Of a DNA stretch of 64,000 nucleotides, positions 51,282 to 59,783 are shown piece by piece. How positions within the stretch are numbered: the first letter of the stretch is position 1; every line of letters begins with the position of its first letter. The stretch spans positions 62,001 to 126,000 of the forward strand of contig CAYMZZ010000002.1 of assembly GCA_964395095.1 (NCBI GenBank), in the 5' to 3' direction. The position numbers were made by a program, and so were the translations under genes. The notes under the pieces are model-generated. The model did not search any database. It had not been told where the DNA came from and was given only the letters and a program-made list of their open reading frames with translations. This stretch comes from CAYMZZ01 sp964395095 (GTDB lineage: Bacteria > Bacteroidota > Bacteroidia > Chitinophagales > Chitinophagaceae).

Positions 51282-53417
51282 TTATTTATTCTCAGCGACA
51301 GGGTTTTCTTTGGGTGCCAGCTTAATATCGGTTCCCAGTCGTTGCAGATAGGCGATCAAGGCAATGATTTCCGTATCCGCATTGGTTTCTATTTTACTCT
51401 TCTCCAGGTCAGCCGCTATTTCGTTGGCTTGTTTCATCAGGTCGCGATTGGCTTGCTGATCATAGCCTTCGGGATAGGGAACACCCAGGGTTTGCATGGC
51501 ACGGATTTTCGCCGGTATCAGGCTGGTGTCGATCTTCCGATCGAGCAGCCAGGGATAGGCGGGCATGATGGAGCCCGGCGACATGCTTTGCGGATCGTAC
51601 ATGTGATTGAAATGCCAGGCATTGGTTTGTTTGCCGCCCTCGCGCGCGAGATCGGGACCCGTGCGTTTGCTTCCCCACTGAAAGGGGTGGTCGTACACAA
51701 ACTCACCGGCTTTGGAATATTCGCCATAGCGAGCCACTTCATCGCGGAAGGGCCGTATCATTTGGGAGTGACAGGTATAACAACCTTCCTTGATGTAGAG
51801 ATCACGGCCCTCCAATTCCAGCGGCGTATAGGGTTTTACACTGGCAATGGTGGGTATATTCGATTTAATCAAGAAGGTGGGAATGATCTCGAGAATACCA
51901 CCAATGGCTACCACAATCAGGCTCAGCACCAGCAGGGTGAGCGGCTTGCGCTCAATTACACGGTGCCAGTATTCCTTTTTCTCTTTTACCGGCTTCAGCA
52001 AGGGTGCGGCTTCAGCGGCTTCATTGGCAATGAACTTACCCTGGCGAATGGTTTTATAAATATTATATACCATGATCAGGGCGCCGGCGAGATAGAGCGC
52101 TCCACCCACACTGCGCGTGATATACATGGGTACAATATTGGTCACTGTTTCCAGGAACTGGAATTTCAGTTGGCCCTCTTCGGTAAACGATTTCCACATC
52201 AGGCTTTGGGTAAAGCCCGCCCAATAAAGCGGAACCGCATAGAGTATGATACCCACTGTGCCCAACCAGAAATGGTTGGCGGCTAATTTTTTGGAGTACA
52301 GATTGGTGCCCCACATCCGCGGTACCAGGAAATAGATCATGGCGAATGCCAGAAACCCATTCCATCCCAGGCCGCCGATATGCACGTGGGCAATGGTCCA
52401 GTCGCTGAAATGCGAGATCGCGTTGATATTCTTCAAACTCAGCAGCGGACCTTCGAAAGTGGCCATACCATAGCAGGTAATAGCTACCACCATAAACTTG
52501 AGCACAGGATCCTCACGCACTTTATCCCATGCACCACGTAATGTGAACAGTCCATTGAGCATACCACCCCAGGAAGGGAAAATCAGCATGAGGCTGAATA
52601 CCGTTCCCAGCGACTGTGCCCAGTCGGGCAGGGACGTGTAGAGCAGGTGGTGTGGACCGGCCCAGATATAGATAAAGATCAGGGCCCAGAAGTGTATGAT
52701 GGAAAGCCGGTAACTATAAATAGGGCGGTTGGCGGCCTTGGGCAGAAAATAATACATCAGGCCCAGGATAGGCGTGGTAAGGAAGAAGGCCACCGCATTG
52801 TGCCCATACCACCATTGCACCAGCGCATCCTGCACACCCGCATACCAGCTATAGCTCTTGAAAAGCGATACGGGCATTTCGAAAGAGTTCACGATATGGA
52901 GCATGGCCACGGTGATCCAGGTGGCGATATAAAACCAGATGGCCACATAGAGATGACGTTCGCGACGCTTGATGATGGTGCCCATCATGTTGATGCCAAA
53001 AACAACCCATATCAGGGTAATGGCAATATCGATGGGCCACTCCAGCTCGGCATATTCTTTACCCGTTGTATAACCCATCAGCAGGGTAACCGCAGCCGCC
53101 ACAATGATGGCCTGCCAGCCCCAGAAATGGATCCAGCTCAACCGGTCGCTGTACATACGGGTCTTGCACAATCGCTGCAAAGAATAGTAAACGCCGGTGA
53201 AAATACTGTTGCCGACAAATGCGAAAATGATCGCATTGGTATGCAAGGGCCGCATGCGACCAAATGTGGTGGCCGCCAGGTTGAAGCTGGCTTTGGGATA
53301 ATACATCTGGATGGCGGCATAGAGCCCGGCCAGCATACCCACCACGGCAAAAATTACCGTGGCATAGGCAAAAGCCTTCACAATCTTGTTGTCGTAATAA
53401 AACTTCTCTACTTGCAT
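51282..53417 (-). CDS. ccoNO: cbb3 oxidase fused subunits I and II (CcoN-CcoO)
   Basis: A 711-residue fusion. Residues 1-480 are CcoN with about 12 helices and the heme/copper histidines (RPLHTNAIIFAFVGN, WWYGHNAVAFFLTTP, AGPHHLLYTSLPDWAQ, HFSDWTIAHVHIGGLGWNGF). A linker precedes CcoO, which has one helix (KPLTLLVLSLIVVAIGGILEIIPTF) and the heme c site GCYTCHSQMIRPFRDEV near residue 545. This N-O fusion is typical of Bacteroidota. It reduces O2 at high affinity and pumps protons. Confidence 0.95.
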   Translation of the reverse strand: MQVEKFYYDNKIVKAFAYATVIFAVVGMLAGLYAAIQMYYPKASFNLAATTFGRMRPLHTNAIIFAFVGNSIFTGVYYSLQRLCKTRMYSDRLSWIHFWGWQAIIVAAAVTLLMGYTTGKEYAELEWPIDIAITLIWVVFGINMMGTIIKRRERHLYVAIWFYIATWITVAMLHIVNSFEMPVSLFKSYSWYAGVQDALVQWWYGHNAVAFFLTTPILGLMYYFLPKAANRPIYSYRLSIIHFWALIFIYIWAGPHHLLYTSLPDWAQSLGTVFSLMLIFPSWGGMLNGLFTLRGAWDKVREDPVLKFMVVAITCYGMATFEGPLLSLKNINAISHFSDWTIAHVHIGGLGWNGFLAFAMIYFLVPRMWGTNLYSKKLAANHFWLGTVGIILYAVPLYWAGFTQSLMWKSFTEEGQLKFQFLETVTNIVPMYITRSVGGALYLAGALIMVYNIYKTIRQGKFIANEAAEAAPLLKPVKEKKEYWHRVIERKPLTLLVLSLIVVAIGGILEIIPTFLIKSNIPTIASVKPYTPLELEGRDLYIKEGCYTCHSQMIRPFRDEVARYGEYSKAGEFVYDHPFQWGSKRTGPDLAREGGKQTNAWHFNHMYDPQSMSPGSIMPAYPWLLDRKIDTSLIPAKIRAMQTLGVPYPEGYDQQANRDLMKQANEIAADLEKSKIETNADTEIIALIAYLQRLGTDIKLAPKENPVAENK

Positions 53418-53438
53418 AAGCTTGCGCTGTTTATGGAT

Positions 53439-53606
53439 TTAGGGGTTTTGGTGCCTGGATGAAGGAGATTTATCGTCGAACAGAATTCGGGAGGAAGGAG
53501 AATAATCATCTTCAAACTGCCCGCTCCGTACGCCCCAGAGAAAGGCGAAAAGGAACAGGATGGCTACGGACAGGCTGACAATCAGCAGGATAATGATCAC
53601 ACTCAT
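53439..53606 (-). CDS. ccoS: CcoS-type cbb3 assembly protein
   Basis: A 55-residue protein; ATG 53606 gives MSVIIILLIVSLSVAILFLFAFLWGVRSGQFEDDYSPS. The single helix followed by WxxRSGQFEDD is the CcoS signature. It is the first gene of the cbb3 operon. CcoS is required to insert cofactors into CcoN. Confidence 0.9.
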   Translation of the reverse strand: MSVIIILLIVSLSVAILFLFAFLWGVRSGQFEDDYSPSSRILFDDKSPSSRHQNP

Positions 53607-53633
53607 GATGATTTGTTCAATCTTTGATGGCCG

Positions 53634-53641
53634 TAAAAGTA
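53634..53641 (-). promoter_or_regulatory. -7-like element of the cbb3 operon
   Basis: On the minus strand TACTTTTA differs from TAnnTTTG at one base. It lies about 30 bp before ccoS and would put the FNR-type box at about -62. Confidence 0.4.
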
Positions 53642-53685
53642 TTTGAGAAGCAATGGGGGACAACTAACGGGACTCAGATGGAAAG

Positions 53686-53699
53686 ATGATTTTCGTCAG
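53686..53699. promoter_or_regulatory. FNR/DNR-type box upstream of ccoS-ccoNO
   Basis: On the minus strand CTGACGAAAATCAT: TGAC-GAAA-ATCA, one mismatch from TGAT-N4-ATCA. It is 80 bp before the ccoS ATG. Confidence 0.55.
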
Positions 53700-53841
53700 G
53701 GTTTGAAGTTTTAGGTTTTAAGTTTTAGGTTTTAAGTTTTTGGGAGATAAGATACTCAGGCATATAAATACAATTGCCCTGACATTTGTCCACATTAGAA
53801 CACTCCGACTTTGTTGAATTAAAAAACTTATAACCTAAAAC
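53700..53841. repeat. Heptad inverted pair between ccoI and the cbb3 operon
   Basis: GAAGTTTTAGGTTTTAAGTTTTAGGTTTTAAG (about 53705-53739) is mirrored by CTTATAACCTAAAACTTATAACTTATAAC (about 53826-53856), which runs into the ccoI 3' end. About 85 bp of AT-rich sequence lies between. It separates ccoI from ccoS on the same strand and may end the ccoI transcript. Confidence 0.75.
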
Positions 53842-56262
53842 TTATAACTTATAACTTCCCAACAGCTTCTTCCCCGCCACCCCACTTGCCCCAAACGTGA
53901 GCAACACTATACTTATGGAGCTGCTGGGCATCAGAATGGCGGCAATCAGGGGCGAGAGGTTGCCCTGTACGGCGAAGAAGAGACCTATAATATTATACAG
54001 GATCGACAACACAAAGCTGGCCATCACAATCTTCTTATTGGCGCGTGCCAGGCGGATGAAGCGTTGCAGCAGCGGAAGACTGGCCGCTTCAATGATGGCA
54101 TCGCTGGCCGGTGTAAAATTATTTTTCTGCTCACTGATCGCGAGTCCAAGGTCCGCCTGCTTAAGCGCGCCGGCATCATTCAGCCCATCGCCTACCATCA
54201 TCACCTTCTCCCCCTGATGCTGTAATTTTTCTATATAGTGCAGCTTATCTACCGGTTGCTGATTAAAGAGGAGCTGGGCATCGGGCCCCATCAATGCCTG
54301 CAGGTTATTTTTTTCTGCGGCATTGTCGCCCGACAATACCGATATCCGGAATCCCGGCTTCAGTTCGCGCAAGAGCGCCGGCAATGCTTCGCGGTACTGA
54401 TTGCCAAACTCGAAATAGCCCGGTTGCCTGTCGCCGGACGACAGATAAACGCGGGTACCCTGAACGTTTTCCCGGCTCCCGGTTACAAACTCGCAGGAGC
54501 CCAGTTTCCATTCCCGGCCCTGTATAGTCGCCTTCAGGCCCCTGCCCGGAATTTCTTCAAAAGCTTCCAGTTTGCCGGCATGCTTTTGCTTATACTGGCG
54601 CTGCAAGGCCTGGCTTAGCGGATGAGCGGATTGAGCCGTTAGCAGACCCACCGCCTCCGCTTCGGCTTCATCGAGTGGCCGGCCATGCCAGCTCAGCTTT
54701 TGCCCGCTGGCCAGGGTAAGCGTACCCGTTTTGTCGAAAACAACATGATTGATCTCCGCCATGGTTTCGATGGTAGTGGCATTGCGGAGGTAAAGGCCCC
54801 TGCTGCTGAAGATCCGCAGCATGTTTCCATTGGTGAAGCTGTTCGACAGCAACAATGCGCAAGGGCAGGCGATGATAAAGATGGCCGTTACGGCCGGCCA
54901 TATCCGGCTGCTATCGTGCAGGGCCCAGTAAGTTGCCGTAATGGTTGCGATGCTGAAAACAATAATGGTGAAATAGCGGCTCAGCAGGTCTACAAAACTG
55001 GGTTTCTGCTTCTCTTCATGTTGAAAATTGTCGCGGTTCCACAGATCGGTCAGGTAGCTTTGCGCCACTTCCTTCACTACCAGCAATTCAATAGCGGCGC
55101 CGGTTTGCCGGCCACCTGCATAAAGCAGTTCACCCACATCGCGCCGTACCGGTTGGGATTCCCCTGTTACAAAACTGTAATCGATAAACCCTTTGCCACG
55201 GGTAAGAATTCCGTCGGCAGGGATCAGTTCCCCCGCATGAATCCGGAGTGTATCGCCGGCTTTGATATCGGGGAGGGCGGTCGGAATTTCCTTCTCCTCT
55301 TTCAATACGGATATCGCTATCGGAAAATAGGAGGTATAGTCGCGGTCGAAAGAGAGCTGCCGGTAGGTTTTATCCTGCAATATTCTTCCCGCCAGCATAA
55401 AGAATACGATACCGCTCATGCTGTCGAAATAGCCGCCACCGGTGCCACCAATTACTTCCCAGGCCGAACGCACAAAGGTAATGATGATGGCGAGCGCGAT
55501 GGGGGCATCGATGTTCAGGTAGCGGTGCTGTAAACTTTTCCAGCTCGATGTATAAAAGGGTTGCGAGGAATAGAGCAGCACTGGTATGGCCAGCGCGAAA
55601 CTGATCCAGCGAAAAACCTGGCGCAGGCCTTCATCAGCGGCTTCCACACCCAGGTATTCGGGGAAACTGAGCAACATGATATTGCCAAAGCAAAAGCCCG
55701 CCACACCCAACTGGTACACCAGCGATTTACTGATTCCGGGTCTTTTTTCTTTCAGGTCGTTGAGGCTGATATAAGGCTCATATCCTATGCGGGTGAGCAG
55801 TTCCGCAGTTTGGCGCAACGAAATGGCCGTGGGATCAAAAGCCAGTTCCAGTTCTTTTCGCGCGAAGTTGACACGGGAATAGATGATGCCCTGGTGTATG
55901 CGGTGCAGGTTCTCGAGCAGGTAAAGGCAGGAACTGCAATGCATTTGCGGCAAATAAAAACTGGCGTGTACCTGCTTTTCATCCTGGTAACTGATCAGCG
56001 ATGCCGCCATTTTTGCCTCATCCAGGAAGGCGAACTTCTCGGGCCGGATGCTTAGTTTCTGCGTGATACCCGGGCTGGCGTTGAGATCGTAATAGGTGCA
56101 GAGTTCGTTTTGCTGCAGCAACTGGAACACCATTTTGCAGCCTTCGCAGCAAAAGCTTTTATCGTTCAGACTGATATCCTGTACCAGGCAGGGCTCGCCA
56201 CAATGGTAGCATTTGAGGGCCGCGGGGGTAGTTTCGTGGGAAATCGCCGTTTTGTTCTCCAT
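53842..56262 (-). CDS. ccoI: Copper-translocating P-type ATPase of the cbb3 assembly type (CcoI)
   Basis: An 806-residue P1B ATPase. The N-terminus has the CcoI-type cysteine region CYHCGEPC and CCEGCKMVFQLL, then an HMA domain with MHCSSCLYLLENL (about residue 106). About eight helices follow, with the ion motif IIACPCALLLS (about 463). The cytoplasmic part has VFDKTGTLT (phosphorylated Asp about 508), HPLSQAL (SEHPL-like, here SAHPLSQAL) and MVGDGLNDAGALKQAD. It exports or delivers copper to cbb3 oxidase. It diverges from the REC-cNMP regulator. Confidence 0.94.
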   Translation of the reverse strand: MENKTAISHETTPAALKCYHCGEPCLVQDISLNDKSFCCEGCKMVFQLLQQNELCTYYDLNASPGITQKLSIRPEKFAFLDEAKMAASLISYQDEKQVHASFYLPQMHCSSCLYLLENLHRIHQGIIYSRVNFARKELELAFDPTAISLRQTAELLTRIGYEPYISLNDLKEKRPGISKSLVYQLGVAGFCFGNIMLLSFPEYLGVEAADEGLRQVFRWISFALAIPVLLYSSQPFYTSSWKSLQHRYLNIDAPIALAIIITFVRSAWEVIGGTGGGYFDSMSGIVFFMLAGRILQDKTYRQLSFDRDYTSYFPIAISVLKEEKEIPTALPDIKAGDTLRIHAGELIPADGILTRGKGFIDYSFVTGESQPVRRDVGELLYAGGRQTGAAIELLVVKEVAQSYLTDLWNRDNFQHEEKQKPSFVDLLSRYFTIIVFSIATITATYWALHDSSRIWPAVTAIFIIACPCALLLSNSFTNGNMLRIFSSRGLYLRNATTIETMAEINHVVFDKTGTLTLASGQKLSWHGRPLDEAEAEAVGLLTAQSAHPLSQALQRQYKQKHAGKLEAFEEIPGRGLKATIQGREWKLGSCEFVTGSRENVQGTRVYLSSGDRQPGYFEFGNQYREALPALLRELKPGFRISVLSGDNAAEKNNLQALMGPDAQLLFNQQPVDKLHYIEKLQHQGEKVMMVGDGLNDAGALKQADLGLAISEQKNNFTPASDAIIEAASLPLLQRFIRLARANKKIVMASFVLSILYNIIGLFFAVQGNLSPLIAAILMPSSSISIVLLTFGASGVAGKKLLGSYKL

Positions 56263-56322
56263 ACAATCGGCGAAACTAAATGGAGCGGGAAACCAGTGAA
56301 ATGAGGAAATTCAGTATTTTCA

Positions 56323-56336
56323 ATGATATAAATCAG
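56323..56336. promoter_or_regulatory. FNR/DNR-type box between ccoI and the REC-cNMP regulator
   Basis: ATGATATAAATCAG contains TGAT-ATAA-ATCA. It lies 61 bp before the ccoI ATG and 52 bp before the regulator ATG, so the regulator could control itself and ccoI. Confidence 0.65.
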
Positions 56337-56387
56337 TTGCAGTCGTTTAGTATTTTAAGGAACATTGCAGCGCTCAACCAGTACTAT

Positions 56388-57449
56388 ATGGCACAAAAGA
56401 CCATCCTCATCATCGATGATAATGACGATATCCGTGAAAATACCGCCGAGATCCTTTCATTTGGGGGCTATAGAACGGTAACGGCCGAAAACGGCAGGAA
56501 GGGCATTGAAGTGGCGGTGAAAGAAAAACCAGACCTCATTGTCTGCGACATCATGATGCCGGAACTGGATGGCTATGGCGTTCTGCACCTGCTACGCAAG
56601 AATCCTGAAACAGAAGATATTCCCCTCATTTTTCTTACTGCCAAAGCCGAAAGAAGCGATTTGCGCAGGGGCATGGAAATGGGTGCCGACGATTATGTGA
56701 CCAAGCCCTTCGAAGAAGTGGAATTGATGAACGCGATTGAATCGCGCCTCGCTAAATATGATGTGCTGCATAAAAAATATGCGAGCAATACCAAAGGGTT
56801 AACCGAACTCACCAACGATTTGCGTGAATCGGGTATGCTGCAGTTTAAGCTGGAAGACTATAATACGGAACTCTATGGTAAAAAGCAGGTCATCTATTCA
56901 GAAGGGAAGCGCCCCCGCTATTTGTTTTATGTGGTGAAGGGGAAAGTGAAAGCCTTCAAAACGCATGAAGATGGAAAGGAGTACATCACCGATCTGTACA
57001 GCGATGGCGATTATATCGGTTATCCCGCGTTGATTGAAGAAAAGAATTATGACGATACGGCCGTGGCGCTTGAGGAAACGGAACTGATACAGGTGCCTCG
57101 CGAAGATTTTCAACAGATCATATACAGCGATATCCATATCGCCAGCAAGTTCATCCGTATCATTACCCAGAATGTGAAGGAGAAGGAAGAGAGACTATTG
57201 AGCCTCGCATACAGCTCGCTTCGCAAGCGGGTAGCCAAAGCGCTGGTGGATATACATACCAAGTTCAACGAAAATGGCAGCAACAAAGCCATCGAAATTT
57301 CCCGCGAAGATATTGCCCATTATGTAGGCACCGCCACCGAATCGCTGATTCGAACACTCAGTGATTTTAAATCGGAAAAACTGATTGAAATCCGCGAAGG
57401 AAAAATTCTGATCAGCGATATGGATAAGCTGAAGAATCTATTGTATTGA
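56388..57449 (+). CDS. Response regulator with receiver, cNMP-binding and Crp-type HTH domains
   Basis: A 353-residue fusion; ATG 56388 (MAQKTILIIDDNDDIRENTAEIL). Receiver domain 1-120: DD at 10-11, phosphoacceptor Asp54 in LIVCDIMMPELDGYG, TAKAERS, and Lys in YVTKPFEEV. A linker coil precedes a cNMP-binding-like barrel (about 145-260; YSEGKRPRYLFYVVKGKVKAFKTHEDGKEYI). The Crp HTH is at about 295-330 (ISREDIAHYVGTATESLIRTLSDFKSEKLIEI). It reads like a FixJ-FixK merger. Its place next to ccoI and an FNR-type box makes it the best candidate activator of the nos/cbb3/ric genes. Confidence 0.9.
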   Translation: MAQKTILIIDDNDDIRENTAEILSFGGYRTVTAENGRKGIEVAVKEKPDLIVCDIMMPELDGYGVLHLLRKNPETEDIPLIFLTAKAERSDLRRGMEMGADDYVTKPFEEVELMNAIESRLAKYDVLHKKYASNTKGLTELTNDLRESGMLQFKLEDYNTELYGKKQVIYSEGKRPRYLFYVVKGKVKAFKTHEDGKEYITDLYSDGDYIGYPALIEEKNYDDTAVALEETELIQVPREDFQQIIYSDIHIASKFIRIITQNVKEKEERLLSLAYSSLRKRVAKALVDIHTKFNENGSNKAIEISREDIAHYVGTATESLIRTLSDFKSEKLIEIREGKILISDMDKLKNLLY

Positions 57450-57732
57450 GTGAGTAGTAAGTAGTAAATAGGGAGTAGGGAGTAGGGAGTTAATAGATAG
57501 AATCTGCGCAAATCTGTGGGAAAATCTGCGCTTATAACTGCGGGAAAACTCTCCTGAACTATTAAGCTGGTTAAGGCGCTGAAGCAGTTCCCGCAGATTG
57601 GCGCAGATTGTTACGCAGATGAGCGCAGATAAGTGATTACTGTAGAAAGTGTCAACTTTTTTTAGGACGTGACAATGTATGGATGTACATAAATCCCCCA
57701 CTTTCCACTCCCCACTTCCTACTCCCTACTTC
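57450..57732. repeat. 283-bp intergenic region: heptads, CGCAGAT element, solo IS end
   Basis: TAGTAAGTAGTAAATAGGGAGTAGGGAGTAGGGAG (about 57455-57490) is mirrored by CCACTCCCCACTTCCTACTCCCTACTTCC (about 57704-57734). Between them are CGCAGAT units and core at about 57500-57632 and an IS3-type end at 57650-57674. The genes on both sides converge. No gene is seen. Confidence 0.78.
57650..57674 (+). repeat. Solo IS3-type terminal repeat, identical to the right end
   Basis: The 25 bp beginning TGTCAACTTTTTTTAGG and ending ACGTGACA are identical to the right end of the IS at 47096-47120. There is no transposase or left end nearby. It may be the footprint of a deletion or imprecise excision, or a host site the IS end copied. 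Confidence 0.75.
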
Positions 57733-58107
57733 CTACTCACCGCCAAAAAACTCATCCAAATCCCTTCTCTCCTTCTTCGTGGGTCGGCCTATTTTGCTGG
57801 GTCTCTTGCCGGTATGGAAGCTGGCGGCCTGGTATTGTAGTCTTTGTATTTCTTCCGCGGGCGTAATGTCTTCGTAATGTTTGATGGCTTCAGCATAAGC
57901 CACCCGCTTTTCCAGCAAAGCCGTAACGCGTATGCGCCAGCGTTTGGCTTCGGTCTTAATTTCATATTCATCACCCACCTGCACCTGCCTCGCTGCCTTG
58001 GCCTGGTGTCCATTCCATTTTACCTTGCCCGTATCGCAAGCCTGGGCCGCCAGCGTGCGCGTCTTAAAAAGACGAATAGACCAGAGATATTTGTCGAGGC
58101 GAGCCAT
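57733..58107 (-). CDS. S4-domain RNA-binding protein (Hsp15-like)
   Basis: A 124-residue protein beginning MARLDKYLWSIRLFKTRTLAAQACDTGKVKWNGHQAKAARQVQVGDEYEIK, a clear S4 domain as in HslR/Hsp15, which rescues stalled 50S subunits with peptidyl-tRNA. The C-terminal region is basic (KRPSKIGRPTKKERRDLDEFFGG). It is monocistronic between repeat blocks. Confidence 0.9.
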   Translation of the reverse strand: MARLDKYLWSIRLFKTRTLAAQACDTGKVKWNGHQAKAARQVQVGDEYEIKTEAKRWRIRVTALLEKRVAYAEAIKHYEDITPAEEIQRLQYQAASFHTGKRPSKIGRPTKKERRDLDEFFGGE

Positions 58108-58291
58108 TGTTTGAGTTTTGAGTTGTAAGTTTTAAGTTTTAAGTTGTTGGTTTTGGGAGAGGTTTTCAATCATTTCGGTTCTCTTAAGTTGTCTCTTGAA
58201 TATATGGACATAACAGATATAATTATCTGAATTGAAAATATTATTGCCCCACATACTTAAAACTTACCACTTAAAACTTACAACTCATAGC
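58108..58291. repeat. Heptad inverted pair upstream of the S4 protein gene
   Basis: GAGTTTTGAGTTGTAAGTTTTAAGTTTTAAG (about 58113-58143) is mirrored by ACTTAAAACTTACCACTTAAAACTTACAACTC (about 58255-58287). About 110 bp between contains no ORF. It separates co-directional genes. Confidence 0.75.
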
Positions 58292-59656
58292 TCACTTGCT
58301 TCCAAAAAACTGATGGAAGTACGGAATGGTCTCTATTCCCTTATAATAATTCTCCAAATTATATTTCTCATTCGGGCTGTGCAGATTGTCGTTGTCGAGC
58401 CCAAAGCCCATGAAGACGATCTTGATGCCCAGTTCTTTTTCCAGGATGGAGCAGATGGGTATGCTGCCGCCACCGCGAACGGGGATGGGGGCTTTGCCAA
58501 AGGTAGCTTCCACGGCTTTGGCAGCGGCCTGGTATCCCTTGCTGTCGATGGGCGTCATATAAGGCTCACCCCCATGGTGGAGTTCGGCTTTTACTTCCAC
58601 GCTGGGTGGAGCGATTGATTTGAAATAGTTGAGCAAAATATCCGTGATTTTTTTGCTCGACTGGTTGGGTACCAGCCTGGCCGATATTTTGGCGTATGCT
58701 TTCGACGGCAACACCGTTTTGGCGCCTTCGCCGGTATAGCCACCCCAGATACCGTTTACTTCCAGCGTGGGCCGGATGCCGGTACGCTCGTAGGTGCTGT
58801 ACCCCTTTTCGCCCCAGAGTTCCTTTACGCCGAGGTCTTCCTTATAGGCGGCTTCGTCGTAAGGTGCTTTATTCAGCAACGCTCTTTCTTCTTCGGTGGC
58901 TACTACCACATCATCATAAAAGCCGGGGATGGTGATATGATTGTTTTCGTCGTGGCAGCTCGCGATCATTTGCGCCAGTATGGTGATGGGGTTGGCTACC
59001 GCGCCACCATAAGTGCCACTGTGCAGGTCGCGGTTGGCTCCGGTTACTTCCACTTCAATATAGCTGAGTCCACGCACACCCGTATCCAGCGAAGGGTTTT
59101 CCATACTCAGCATGCTGCTATCGCTGATAAGAATTACATCGGCTTTCAACATATCCTTATGCTTCGCCACAAAAGCACCGAGGTTGGGCGAGCCCACTTC
59201 TTCTTCGCCTTCGATCAGGAATTTGATATTGGTGCTCATGCTATTGGTCTGGGTCAGAATTTCCAGCGCCTTGATGTGCATATAAAACTGTCCCTTGTCG
59301 TCGGCGGAGCCGCGGGCGAAAACTTTTCCATCCTTAATTACCGGATCAAAGGGGCCGCTATGCCAAAGCTCCAATGGTTCGGGAGGCTGCACATCATAGT
59401 GGCCATATACCAGCACGGTAGGCAGGGAGGGATTCACCATTTTTTCGCCATATACTACCGGGTGACCCGCCGTGGGCATCACTTCTGCCTTATCGCAACC
59501 CGATGCCAGCAAGCTTTTCTGCACCGCTTCCGCACAGCGAATCATATCATCCTTATGTTCTTTTTTCGCGCTCACCGAGGGAATCCGCAACAAATCGAGC
59601 ATTTCATTTAAAAAGCGTTCCTTGTTTTTTTCGAGATAATCTTGCCAGGCTTTCAT
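58292..59656 (-). CDS. M20 family dipeptidase
   Basis: A 454-residue metallopeptidase of the M20 CNDP/PepV-type group. Motifs are VLVYGHYDVQPPEPLELWHSGPF (zinc His/Asp), GSADDKGQFYMHI, LIEGEEEVGSPNLG (catalytic Glu) and HSGTYGGAVANP. The later VRGGGSIPIC and the final LHSPNEKYNLENYYKGIETI supply the second-domain His. It hydrolyses dipeptides in the cytoplasm. No signal peptide is seen. Confidence 0.92.
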   Translation of the reverse strand: MKAWQDYLEKNKERFLNEMLDLLRIPSVSAKKEHKDDMIRCAEAVQKSLLASGCDKAEVMPTAGHPVVYGEKMVNPSLPTVLVYGHYDVQPPEPLELWHSGPFDPVIKDGKVFARGSADDKGQFYMHIKALEILTQTNSMSTNIKFLIEGEEEVGSPNLGAFVAKHKDMLKADVILISDSSMLSMENPSLDTGVRGLSYIEVEVTGANRDLHSGTYGGAVANPITILAQMIASCHDENNHITIPGFYDDVVVATEEERALLNKAPYDEAAYKEDLGVKELWGEKGYSTYERTGIRPTLEVNGIWGGYTGEGAKTVLPSKAYAKISARLVPNQSSKKITDILLNYFKSIAPPSVEVKAELHHGGEPYMTPIDSKGYQAAAKAVEATFGKAPIPVRGGGSIPICSILEKELGIKIVFMGFGLDNDNLHSPNEKYNLENYYKGIETIPYFHQFFGSK

Positions 59657-59783
59657 ATAACAATCTTATTTTATTTAAGCTGATAAAGGTAGGAAAAATG
59701 CGCCCTCCTGTAATGGAAAATACCGGAGTGGCGGTACTTGCTTTTGGCAGAAGAATGGTATTCTTGTGCTTCGCAAAACGCGC

